Source: Actinophytocola sp.
GTDB lineage: Bacteria; Actinomycetota; Actinomycetes; Mycobacteriales; Pseudonocardiaceae
Length of the DNA stretch: 46,279 nt
Assembly: GCA_009379975.1 (NCBI GenBank)
Contig: WHSS01000010.1
Location: 1 to 46,279 of the forward strand
Direction of reading: 5' to 3'
Both the position numbers and the translations under genes were made by a program. The notes beneath the pieces were generated by a model. The model worked only from the letters and a program-made list of their open reading frames with translations. It was not told the DNA's origin and ran no database searches. This document shows, in pieces, positions 8,936 through 16,314 of this stretch (positions are counted from its first letter, which is position 1; the number at the start of each line of letters is the position of its first letter).

Positions 8936-10033
8936 TCAGGTGCCCGGCGAGAACCGGATTCCGCCGTCGGGGAGCCGCACCTCCGGCCACACCCGCGCGC
9001 CGTCGATCAGTTCGCAGTCCGCACCGACGCTCACACCGTCACCGAGCACCGCCCCGCGCAGCACCGCTCCCGCACCGACTCGTACGCCCTTTCCCAGCAC
9101 CGAATTCGTCACGACGGCGCCCGGTTCGACGTGCACGCCGTCGAACAGCACGGAGGAAGTGACCGTGGCACCCGGCAGCACCTTGGCGCCCGCGCCGATC
9201 ACCGACCCGCCGTCGACCACGGCGTCGGCGGCGACGGTGGCACCGGCGAGCACCAGCCGTTCCCCGACCGGCCCCGGCAGCGCACCGGTCGGCGCGATGC
9301 CGCGCACCAGGTCGGCGGAGCCCTGCACGAACGCGGCGGGCGTGCCGACGTCGAGCCAGTAGGCCGCGTCGACGAACCCGTGCAGGTGCGCACCGGCGCC
9401 GAGCAACCCGGGGAACGTCTCCCGCTCGACCGACACCGGCCTGCCCGCAGGGATCGCCTCGATCACGTTACGCCGGAAGACGTAGCAGCCTGCGTTGATC
9501 TGATCGGTCGGCGGGTTCGGCGACTTCTCCAGAAACGCCGTCACCCGGCCTGCCTCATCGGTGGGCACCGAGCCGAACCTCGCGGGGTCGGCCACCTTGA
9601 CCAGATGCAATGTGACATCGGCGCCCGCGTCGCGGTGACTGCCGAGCAGCGCGCGGGGATCGGTGCCGGAGAGAATGTCACCGTTGAAGATCACCGCGTC
9701 GTCGGACCGGAGCCGGTCGGCCACGTTGCGGATCGCGCCCGCGGTGTCGAGCGGCTCGGCTTCGACAACGTACTCCAGTTCGAGCCCGATGGCCGACCCG
9801 TCGCCGAAGTACTTCTCGAACACCTCGGGCTGGTACGAGGTTCCCAGTATGACGTGGGTCAGGCCGGCCGCCTTGATACGGGAGAGCAGGTGCGACAGGA
9901 ACGGCACCCCGGCGGTGGGAAGCATCGGCTTGGGCGCGGAGAGCGTCAGTGGCCGCAGCCTGGTGCCCTTGCCACCGACCAGCACGATCGCGTCGGCCGG
10001 GCTGTTACCCCGTTGTGAATGCAAATCCGGCAT
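8936..10033 (-). CDS. manB: Mannose-1-phosphate guanylyltransferase-like NDP-sugar pyrophosphorylase
   Basis: 365 aa. The N-terminal nucleotidyltransferase domain has the signature VLVGGKGTRLRPLTLSAPKP, followed by FNGDIL (metal Asp) and the sugar-binding FLEKSP and NAGCYVF. The C-terminal 250-365 is a left-handed beta-helix of hexapeptide repeats (VIGAGAKVLPGATV and similar). This architecture matches mycobacterial Rv3264c (ManB/ManC), which makes GDP-mannose, and its neighbour here is wbbL as in mycobacteria. Glucose-1-phosphate thymidylyl- or uridylyltransferase remains possible. The ATG at 10033 fits homologue length; upstream in-frame sequence has no coding character. Confidence 0.87.
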   Translation of the reverse strand: MPDLHSQRGNSPADAIVLVGGKGTRLRPLTLSAPKPMLPTAGVPFLSHLLSRIKAAGLTHVILGTSYQPEVFEKYFGDGSAIGLELEYVVEAEPLDTAGAIRNVADRLRSDDAVIFNGDILSGTDPRALLGSHRDAGADVTLHLVKVADPARFGSVPTDEAGRVTAFLEKSPNPPTDQINAGCYVFRRNVIEAIPAGRPVSVERETFPGLLGAGAHLHGFVDAAYWLDVGTPAAFVQGSADLVRGIAPTGALPGPVGERLVLAGATVAADAVVDGGSVIGAGAKVLPGATVTSSVLFDGVHVEPGAVVTNSVLGKGVRVGAGAVLRGAVLGDGVSVGADCELIDGARVWPEVRLPDGGIRFSPGT

Positions 10034-10186
10034 GGCCACGATCCTGCCAGTCTCCCCATGGTGGAGAGCAGATGGGCGAAGAGATCGTACCGAATACCTG
10101 ACGGCCCTCGTTCGATAGGCATACCCTAGAGATCGCACGGGTGGCCCGAAGCCGAGAGGCCCCCCGGTGGAAAGGGGAGGTCGGGA

Positions 10187-10600
10187 ATGGATCCGCTCGA
10201 CAGGGCCGATGCATTGCTGTCCCGTGCGCAATCGCGCGGCGCGTTCGTCGTGACCCCGGAGAGCGCGATCTCGCCGATGGACGCGGCCAATACCGTGCAG
10301 ATCCCCCGCAACGTCGTCCGCGGCGCCGACGCCGCGCTCATCGACCCCGATTCGACAGCGGTCGTCTCGCGCGAAACCATCCAGCGGAGCGACGACAGCC
10401 ATCACCTCGCGGATCCGGATCAGACGACCGAACTCCCCGCGGTCGGTGCCGGGCAGTCAGCTCAACAGGCAGCCGAGGCGAGCGAAGCCGTCAACGCCGT
10501 AGAAGCCGCCGCGACCGTGGAGACCGAAGAGGTCGACGGCCTGATCCCCACCACCACACAGCGGATGCGCTCGAAGCTCGCCCGGCGGCTCGAAGGCTGA
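10187..10600 (+). CDS. Conserved actinobacterial hypothetical protein
   Basis: 137 aa, function unknown. The N-terminus (DPLDRADALLSRAQSRGAFVVTPESAISPMDAANTVQIPR) looks structured. The middle is acidic and Ala/Glu-rich, and the C-terminus is basic (TQRMRSKLARRLEG). There is no signal peptide or membrane helix. A strong GGGGAGG site lies 5-6 nt before the ATG. It diverges from manB and converges on wbbL; I recall similar small genes near manB in related genera, which is memory, not a search. Confidence 0.8.
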   Translation: MDPLDRADALLSRAQSRGAFVVTPESAISPMDAANTVQIPRNVVRGADAALIDPDSTAVVSRETIQRSDDSHHLADPDQTTELPAVGAGQSAQQAAEASEAVNAVEAAATVETEEVDGLIPTTTQRMRSKLARRLEG

Positions 10601-10610
10601 GGCGGGCGGG

Positions 10611-10676
10611 CGGCGAGCCGAAGGGGTCCTTGGGTGCCGTATGCGCACCCCATGGCACCTTGGTGCCGCCTGGCTC
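10611..10676. terminator. Bidirectional terminator-like repeat, family B, copy 1
   Basis: Sequence of the form GCCGAAGG...GGGTGCC...GCACCCC, then CCTTGGTGCCGCCT. Nested inverted repeats (GGGTGC/GCACCC and outer GGC..GCC arms) form a GC hairpin in the 74-bp gap between two convergent genes. It aligns closely with 21188-21256, also between convergent genes. Confidence 0.65.
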
Positions 10677-11559
10677 AAGCGCCCCGGAAGGAAGCCAGCT
10701 TCAGGCGAAGCGCGAGACCGAGCCGGATCAGCGCCAGCACCGGTTTCCAGCCGAAGCCGCGGTAGCGGTCGGCGAGGTAGCGGTACGCACTGTCGTGATG
10801 GGCGCTGAGCATGCGAGAAGGATCCTTGGCGGTGCTATGGCCGTGCAGGTGCATGACCTCGGCGGAGGGCACGTAGACGTTCTGCCAGCCTGCCTGGCCG
10901 AGCCGGTCACCGAGGTCGACGTCTTCGAAGTACATGAAGTAGCGCGGGTCGAAGCCACCGACCCGGTCGAAAGCCTCCCTGCGCAGCAGCAGGCACGAGC
11001 CGGACAGCCAGTCGGCCGCGCGCTCGGCCGGCTCGACGGTCTCCTGCCGGTAGGCCCGCGACCACGGGTTGCCCGGCCAGATCCAGCCGAACGCCGCGTG
11101 CCCGATACCCCGGCCCAGCGAAGGCAGCCGCCGCGCCGAGGGGTACGTCGAGCCGTCGGGCTCCTTGATCAGCGGGCCGAACGCGCCCGCCTTCGGCCAC
11201 CGGTCCGCCGCTTCGAGCAGGACATCGAGCGCCCCCGGTTCCCATTCCAGGTCGGGATTGGCGACCACGACCCAGCCGTAGCTGTCCGGCAGCGCATCGA
11301 CCCCGACGTTCGCCGCCGCGCCATAGCCGATGTTGCCGCCGGTGGGCAGCAGCCGGACGCCGTCTCGCTTGGCCGCGCGCTGCGGCACCCCGTCGGTGGA
11401 CCCGTTGTCCGCGAGGATCACGCTCAACGGCCGCGTGCTGGCCTTGGCCAAGGTGTCGAGGAACCTTTCGAGCGTCTCGCCAGGCGAGTACGTCACGGAT
11501 ACGACTGCGATCTCGCAGCCGTAAGTGCGCGGCTGTGACGGAGAATCAGGCGTAGCCAC
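10675..11559 (-). CDS. wbbL: GT2 rhamnosyltransferase, WbbL-like
   Basis: 294 aa GT-A glycosyltransferase. Motifs are VSVTYSPGETLERFL, LADNGSTDG, GYGAAANVG, VVANPDLEW (DXD-equivalent), GSCLLLRREAF, GGFDPRYFMYFEDVDLGDR and VMHLHGHS. Mycobacterial WbbL adds L-rhamnose to decaprenyl-diphospho-GlcNAc, making the linker between peptidoglycan and arabinogalactan. That role is inferred here from sequence and proximity to manB. GTG 11559 is chosen because CACAAT (11567-11572) lies exactly 7 nt upstream, a leaderless arrangement; a GTG at 11592 would overlap the upstream gene. It is the last gene of a minus-strand glycosyltransferase series. Confidence 0.88.
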   Translation of the reverse strand: MATPDSPSQPRTYGCEIAVVSVTYSPGETLERFLDTLAKASTRPLSVILADNGSTDGVPQRAAKRDGVRLLPTGGNIGYGAAANVGVDALPDSYGWVVVANPDLEWEPGALDVLLEAADRWPKAGAFGPLIKEPDGSTYPSARRLPSLGRGIGHAAFGWIWPGNPWSRAYRQETVEPAERAADWLSGSCLLLRREAFDRVGGFDPRYFMYFEDVDLGDRLGQAGWQNVYVPSAEVMHLHGHSTAKDPSRMLSAHHDSAYRYLADRYRGFGWKPVLALIRLGLALRLKLASFRGA

Positions 11560-11581
11560 GGAACGTATTGTGCCTGGTCGT

Positions 11582-12754
11582 TTACCGAGCACGGGCCCGG
11601 GCCCGTGCCGCTAGGTCATACGTCACCCGATGTTGCTCGGCACTGGCCGCCCATGAGAATTCCTTTGCTCGGCTCACGGCGGCCGCCGCCAGCTCATCAC
11701 GTTTGCCGGGATCGTCGAGCAACGCGGTGAGCCCCGCGGCGACGTCCCCCGCGCCGACCCCGCAGTAGGCGACGGCGTCCCCGCCGACTTCGGGCAGCGC
11801 AAGCCTGCGGGTGGTCAGCACGCATGCGCCGCACGCCATCGCTTCGAGCACCGGCAGGCCGAACCCCTCGCCCAGGCTGGGGTAAGCCACCAGCTCCGCC
11901 CCGCCGAGGAACCCGGCGAGAAGCTCGTAGGGCAGGTAACCGGCACGGATCACCCGCAGCCGGTGTGGCACGGCGTCCAACGCCTTCGCGACCCGGGTGT
12001 CCCAGCCCGGCTGCCCCGCGAGCACCAGCGCGGGCGGGTTGGGTCTACCCGCGACGGCCTTGGCGAACCCCCTGATCAGCGCGGGAACGTTCTTGCGCGG
12101 CTCGAGCGCACCGAGAAACGCGATGTAGGGGGTCGAACCGAGCGCCAGTTCGTGCCGAAGCTCACGCACCTGCCGCTGACTCGGTGGTGCGAACCGCGCC
12201 TCGTCGACGCCGTGCTGGATGACATCGAGCCGGCTGTGATCGACCCCGCACACGGCTGCCAGCTCCGAGGCCGTCGCGCTGCTGGGCACGACGCAGCGCT
12301 CCGCCTTGCGTAACGCGGCACCCGTCCATGCCCGGAAGAACCGGGCCTTGACCGACGAGTGCAGCGCCGGGTCGGTGAAGAAGGTCGCGTCGTGCAGCGT
12401 CACCACGGAGGCGGCCCGGCTGGCCAGCGGCATCGTGTAGTGCGGCGAGTGCACCACGTCCACGCCGAGCCTGCCGATCAGTCGTGGCAAGGTGGTCTGC
12501 TCCCAGGAGAGCCGAGCGGTGCGCGTCAACACCCGCTCCGCGCTGGGGATCACCCTGGCGTGCGGGGCGAGCGCGGCGTAGGACTCCGCATCCCGGGGCT
12601 GACACAGCACGGTGATCCGGGCACCGTCGGCGTCGAGCGCCCCGACCAGGGAGTCGACATAGCGACCGACACCGCCCCGATCAGCCGGAACGGCGGTCGC
12701 GTCGATCAACACCCTCGGATCCGTTGCCAGCGAGTGAGTTGTAGTGTGTCTCAC
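11582..12754 (-). CDS. GT4-family glycosyltransferase
   Basis: 390 aa GT-B enzyme. N-terminal VLIDATAVPADRGGVGRYVDSL is the donor-side glycine loop. VVHSPHYTMPL and VTLHDATFF are typical of the RfaB/GT4 group. The C-terminal FLGALEPRKNVPALI, LAGQPGW and SLGEGFGLPVLEAMACG (E-x7-E motif) bind the nucleotide sugar. It probably builds a surface glycan with the neighbouring enzymes; sugar and acceptor are unknown. Its GTG start at 12754 coincides with the stop codon of tnpB (GTGA), and the IS element ends within a few bases upstream, so its native promoter has probably been displaced. Confidence 0.9.
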   Translation of the reverse strand: MRHTTTHSLATDPRVLIDATAVPADRGGVGRYVDSLVGALDADGARITVLCQPRDAESYAALAPHARVIPSAERVLTRTARLSWEQTTLPRLIGRLGVDVVHSPHYTMPLASRAASVVTLHDATFFTDPALHSSVKARFFRAWTGAALRKAERCVVPSSATASELAAVCGVDHSRLDVIQHGVDEARFAPPSQRQVRELRHELALGSTPYIAFLGALEPRKNVPALIRGFAKAVAGRPNPPALVLAGQPGWDTRVAKALDAVPHRLRVIRAGYLPYELLAGFLGGAELVAYPSLGEGFGLPVLEAMACGACVLTTRRLALPEVGGDAVAYCGVGAGDVAAGLTALLDDPGKRDELAAAAVSRAKEFSWAASAEQHRVTYDLAARARARAR

Positions 12755-14145
12755 GCTGGCACCCCGTCTCGGGGTTGTCCCACCTGGCTCTGAGGAGCCA
12801 GATGGTTCTTTCGCGCTTCATCGCCGCCTGCCCGGCGAGGCCGGGTCTTACGGTCGGCTCCACGCTTGACCGCAGCCCCAACTGGGCTGAGGACGCCAAC
12901 CCCACCAGCGGTGGGTGCCTCGTAGCGTGCGAGGTTGATCGCGGCGTTGTCGTCGCGCTGATGCCGGACACCACAACCGTGGCAGGTCCAGTGTTCGGAC
13001 CATCCGATGTCCTGCACGTGGCGGCAGCCGTGGCAGGTCTTGGAGGACGGGAACCATCTGTCTGCCACGATCAGGGTCGACCCGTACCAGGTGGTTTTGT
13101 AGGCCAACTGGCGGCGGACCTCGCCGAGCGCGGCATCGGATAGGCCCCGGCGTCGTGCCCGTGCGCCGGGGAGTCCTTTCTGCTGGAGCATCCCGGCTGC
13201 GTCCAGTCCCTCGACCACGATGTTGCCGTGGGTTTTGGCGAGCCCCGTGGTCAGGACGTGCAGATGGTGGGCACGAATGTCAGCAACCCGGCTTTGCAGC
13301 CGCGTGATCCGGGCCTGGGTCTGTGCATAGCGACGCGAGTCCTGGGTGCGGCGGGACCGTTGCCGACCCAGGTGCCGCAGTTCCTTCAACGCCGCAGCGA
13401 GCGGGCGAGGATTCTCGACCCGCTCGACAACGCGGCCAGTGTCGTCGGCGATGGTGGCCAGTACCCGCACCCCCACATCGACCCCAACCCGCGACCCTGG
13501 GTTGCGGACGCGAGGCTGGATCGGTCGGGCGATGGCGACGCGGAACGCGACCATCAACCGTGTCCCCCGTCGTGTGACGGTGGCGGCCAGGATGCGTGCC
13601 CGGTCGTTGGCGATGAGGCGTTGCAAGCGGCGGGTGTTCTCGTGAACCCGGAGCGTGCCCAAGCGCGGGACGGTGACGTGGCGGCGGTCGGCCTCGACCC
13701 GGATCGCGCCGGTGGTGAAGGTGACCCGATCCCGGTCACGGCCCTTGCGTTTGAACCAGGGAAACCCCACCCTGCGTCCTGCCCTGTTGCCTGAGCGGGA
13801 ACTCTGCCAGTTCCAGTACGCATCCACCGCGCCCCGGATACCGTCAGCGAACGCCTCCTTCGACACTTCGGGCCACCACACCTCGCCGGTGTCGGTGTCG
13901 GTGCACTCGGTGCTCTTGACGGCGTTCCAGCGTTTCCGCAGCCCATACAGCGTCGGCTTCTCGGTCTCCATCCCGGTCGAACGGTAGGCGACCAGATCAG
14001 CCGTTAGGGTGCGGACAGCCCAGTTGTAGGCATACCGCCTGCCCCCGAACTGACGCCGCAGCATCGCAGCCTGCTCGGGGGTGGGATCCAGCGCGAACTC
14101 AAACGCCTGCACCACCCAGCCCGGCGGGGCCTCATAGCTACCCAT
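12751..14145 (-). CDS. tnpB: TnpB, RNA-guided nuclease of an IS607-type element
   Basis: 464 aa, full length for TnpB. The RuvC-like residues are all present: Asp223 in GVDVGV, Glu312 in IVVEGL and Asp398 in RDDNAAIN. A four-cysteine zinc finger (Cys371, Cys374, Cys388, Cys391) lies before the last Asp. The N-terminal domain (FALDPTPEQAAMLRRQFGG) and the basic low-complexity tail are typical. The ATG at 14145 overlaps the upstream small gene by 8 bases; a longer ORF to 14316 lies inside that gene. TnpB proteins cut DNA using an omega RNA and help retain the element. Intact catalytic residues beside a dead tnpA suggest selection or recent decay. Confidence 0.92.
   Translation of the reverse strand: MGSYEAPPGWVVQAFEFALDPTPEQAAMLRRQFGGRRYAYNWAVRTLTADLVAYRSTGMETEKPTLYGLRKRWNAVKSTECTDTDTGEVWWPEVSKEAFADGIRGAVDAYWNWQSSRSGNRAGRRVGFPWFKRKGRDRDRVTFTTGAIRVEADRRHVTVPRLGTLRVHENTRRLQRLIANDRARILAATVTRRGTRLMVAFRVAIARPIQPRVRNPGSRVGVDVGVRVLATIADDTGRVVERVENPRPLAAALKELRHLGRQRSRRTQDSRRYAQTQARITRLQSRVADIRAHHLHVLTTGLAKTHGNIVVEGLDAAGMLQQKGLPGARARRRGLSDAALGEVRRQLAYKTTWYGSTLIVADRWFPSSKTCHGCRHVQDIGWSEHWTCHGCGVRHQRDDNAAINLARYEAPTAGGVGVLSPVGAAVKRGADRKTRPRRAGGDEARKNHLAPQSQVGQPRDGVPA
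12757..12930 (-). ncRNA. Candidate omega RNA (reRNA) scaffold overlapping the tnpB 3' end
   Basis: On the minus strand the last part of tnpB contains a perfect hairpin CTGGCTC-CTCA-GAGCCAG (12784-12801). A terminal GC hairpin follows, ACCCCG-AGA-CGGGGT (12761-12775), just before the element end. TnpB guide RNAs are known to span the tnpB 3' end and the right transposon end, with the guide taken from flanking DNA. The guide here would be the first bases of the GT4 gene (GTGAGACACACTACAAC...). The 5' boundary is a guess. Confidence 0.5.
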
Positions 14146-14587
14146 GCCGGTGCCGCGCCAACGACAGCGAAGTGAGCATGCCCCCAGAGTCCGGCTCAGC
14201 TGGGAGCCAGCAGCCGAACACCCGTAGCGCCTCACGTTCCTCGAACCTGAGCACCCACCAATCCGGGGCAGCATCCACCGAGGCGAAACCGCAGTCATTC
14301 GCCGCCCGCCACGCAATATCGAGTAGCGCGGTCTCGCGATCGTCGTGCTTGTCCAACCAGCGCCCTGGCCAAAGTTTCCGGTCCCCGCCCGCGAGCATCA
14401 CCTTCACATTGCGGTACGCCTGATCCAGCCGCGCCCGGTGCGCGTCGTGCTCGACCTTCACACGTTCTGCCGCATAGCGCTGCGTCTGCACCCGTTTCGC
14501 CTGCTTCCACGCCAGCCGGTCCCGCAACCGTGCAGGCACCTCGCTCGGCCCCGCCTTCCACTCCCTGGCCACCGCGACACTCAGCAT
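14138..14587 (-). CDS. Unknown protein encoded between tnpA remnant and tnpB
   Basis: 149 aa. I do not recognise it. It is rich in Arg, Trp, Glu and Ala, with a likely helical N-half (WKAGPSEVPARLRDRLAWKQ, then QRYAAERVKVEHDAHRARLDQAYRNVKVML). The C-half is more globular (LLDIAWRAANDCGFASVDAAPDWWVLRF). Third codon positions are mostly G/C, as expected for a real gene here. A strong GGGGGAG site precedes the ATG. It overlaps the tnpA remnant by 7 bases and tnpB by 8 bases, so it is translationally coupled to tnpB. It may be a passenger or a TnpB accessory protein. Confidence 0.65.
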   Translation of the reverse strand: MLSVAVAREWKAGPSEVPARLRDRLAWKQAKRVQTQRYAAERVKVEHDAHRARLDQAYRNVKVMLAGGDRKLWPGRWLDKHDDRETALLDIAWRAANDCGFASVDAAPDWWVLRFEEREALRVFGCWLPAEPDSGGMLTSLSLARHRHG

Positions 14588-14983
14588 GTCTCCCCCTTCT
14601 GTCGCCCGTTGCCCACACGTGAGTCGGCTACCAGCCATCGGTCATCACCACCGCGGCCTTCTCGGCGCGACTCCGGGCAGACCTGCGCCGATGCGGTCGA
14701 GTACAGATCGAGGTCAGCACGTCGATCACGACGCTTCACCACCACCTCCGCTAACACCCGCAGCCGCCGCTTACCTGACCCGTTCAACCCGGACCCACCC
14801 CGGTGACCACACCCCCACCGTGCGCCCATGCCGAACGCCCAACACGTCAACCGCGCCACCTGCTGGACCAGATCCTCCTGCTGGCCCGACGACGACACCC
14901 ACGCATGCAATCGCTCCTCACGGAACCACCTGTACGCGGTCTGAGGATGAACCCCCTGGCCAACGCCACTCACGAAGATTCAC
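14581..14983 (-). pseudogene. tnpA: Decayed IS607-type serine recombinase (tnpA)
   Basis: The start GTGAATCTTCGTGAGTGG would encode MNLREW, as in IS607 TnpA proteins. A single-base frameshift after codon 6 moves the reading frame to one encoding GVHPQTAYRWFREERL, the MerR-like helix-turn-helix. About 25 residues are then missing. VSSSGQQEDLVQQVARLTCWA is the remnant of the catalytic YARVSS region, and GSGLNGSGKRR that of the next motif. Further frameshifts destroy the rest (AAVVMTD survives in another frame). It cannot make an active recombinase. Confidence 0.82.
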
Positions 14984-15128
14984 CACCTCACTACACAGCG
15001 AACAGCTCGAACCCCTGTGCCCACCCGGGCAAGACTACGACGGAGATCACCCGCGCGGGTCAGAATGGCGAAATCTCTTCATCGGCGACAACTCGGCGAA
15101 GCGGGAGGGGCAGAACTAATCGGTACTC

Positions 15129-16295
15129 TCAGTTCCGCTGACCGGCGCGTTGGCGGCTGCCCCGGTAGCCGTCGAGATGCAACTGCCACATCGACTCCGC
15201 GGCGGTGCGCCAGGAGAAGTCCGCGGCCCGCCGCCTGCCGGCACCGGCCAGCTTCGCCGACCAGAGAGCGTCACCCAGCACATCTCGCAACGCGTCGGCG
15301 AGCGCGGTCGCATCGCCCCTCGGTACCGCGACCCCGGCGCCGCCCGCGACCTCGAGGAGCGCGGGCGCGTCGGAGTGCACCACGGGCACGCCCGCGGCCA
15401 TCGCCTCGAGCACGGGCAGTCCGAAGCCTTCGGCGTGGCTCGGCGCGGCGAGCACCGCCGCCCGGCGCATCACCGCGGCCAGTTCGAGGTCGGGCAGCCT
15501 GCCGAGGATCCGCACGGCACCGGAGCGCAGGCCGTGCTGCGACGCGAGCGACAGCGGATTGAGCCCGCCCCAGCCCGGCTGGCCGATCAGCAGCAGGTCG
15601 GGAGCATCACCGCCAAGACGATGCAACCGCGCGACGGCCTCGATGAGCTGGTCGAGGCCCTTGCGCGGCTCCAGGGTGCCGACGGCGAGAACGTAGCGAG
15701 AGGGCAGATCGAGGTGAGTCACGTCGACGTCGTGTTCAGCGTCCTCCGCCGCGGTGAAGACGTCGGCGACGCCGTGCGAGATGACCCGTACCTCGGGGGC
15801 GCCCGGCACACACTTGGCGAGCTCATCGGCGACGGACTGGGTCGGCACGACGACCACGTCGGCGCGGCGCATGGCCCTGGCGATCATCGCCCGGTGCCAG
15901 TTCACCCCTCGCCGGGTCAGCGTCTGCGGGTGGCTCCACGGCACGGTGTCGTGCACCGTGACGGCCAAGGTGCCCCTGCTGTACTTGCCGGAGACCGGCT
16001 TGCGGGGCGGCGCGAACGGCGTCGGAGCGTGGACGGCGTCCCCGCCCGGCCAGTACGGCACGCCCGCCTGCCACGCCGCCAGCAGCGCCTCGCGCCGCAG
16101 CGGCAGCACCCTGGGACCGTTGACGCCGTTGATCACGGCGCCGCTGACATCGGAACGCCGGCACACCACGCTGCTGACCTCCCAGCCCTCCGGCATCGTC
16201 TTCGCCAAGGCCCGCAGCAGTTCAGCGGTGTAACGACCGGTCCCACCAGGGACCGGCGCGAAAAGTTGATCTGCGATCACCACTAGTTCCGGCAC
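15129..16295 (-). CDS. GT4-family glycosyltransferase
   Basis: 388 aa GT-B enzyme, related to the product of 11582-12754. Landmarks are ADQLFAPVPGGTGRYTAELL, VHAPTPFAPP, VTVHDTVPW, AVGTLEPRKGLDQLI, LIGQPGWGG and SHAEGFGLPVLEAMAAGVPVV. It probably acts in the same polysaccharide pathway. GTG 16295 is chosen because translation then begins VPELVVIADQ and a CACAAT box lies exactly 7 nt upstream; the longer ORF to 16454 overlaps the divergent gene. The IS607-type element follows its stop and separates it from the next GT4 gene. Confidence 0.9.
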   Translation of the reverse strand: MPELVVIADQLFAPVPGGTGRYTAELLRALAKTMPEGWEVSSVVCRRSDVSGAVINGVNGPRVLPLRREALLAAWQAGVPYWPGGDAVHAPTPFAPPRKPVSGKYSRGTLAVTVHDTVPWSHPQTLTRRGVNWHRAMIARAMRRADVVVVPTQSVADELAKCVPGAPEVRVISHGVADVFTAAEDAEHDVDVTHLDLPSRYVLAVGTLEPRKGLDQLIEAVARLHRLGGDAPDLLLIGQPGWGGLNPLSLASQHGLRSGAVRILGRLPDLELAAVMRRAAVLAAPSHAEGFGLPVLEAMAAGVPVVHSDAPALLEVAGGAGVAVPRGDATALADALRDVLGDALWSAKLAGAGRRRAADFSWRTAAESMWQLHLDGYRGSRQRAGQRN

Positions 16296-16314
16296 GCGAT
16301 CTATTGTGCTAGCC
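16296..16314. promoter_or_regulatory. Symmetric divergent promoter with overlapping -10 elements
   Basis: The gap between two divergent starts (GTG 16295 minus, GTG 16315 plus) is only 19 bp. On the plus strand TATTGT (16302-16307) ends 7 nt before its GTG. On the minus strand CACAAT (16308-16303) ends 7 nt before its GTG. The two -10 candidates share five base pairs, so both transcripts would be leaderless and start from opposite edges of one AT-rich box. Confidence 0.6.

Larger units (their letters stand above)
12755..15110 (-). mobile_element. IS607-type insertion element with dead transposase and intact TnpB (ends approximate)
   Basis: The element contains, in transcription order, a frameshifted and deleted serine-recombinase tnpA (14983-14581), a small unknown gene (14587-14138), tnpB (14145-12751) and an overlapping omega-RNA end. 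It lies between two GT4 genes of one strand (15129 and 12754). The right end is placed just before the GT4 start because hairpins and the TnpB tail stop there. The left end lies somewhere in 14984-15128 and could not be fixed; that 145-bp stretch shows no gene. IS607 elements make no target duplication, so none is expected. Confidence 0.75.
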
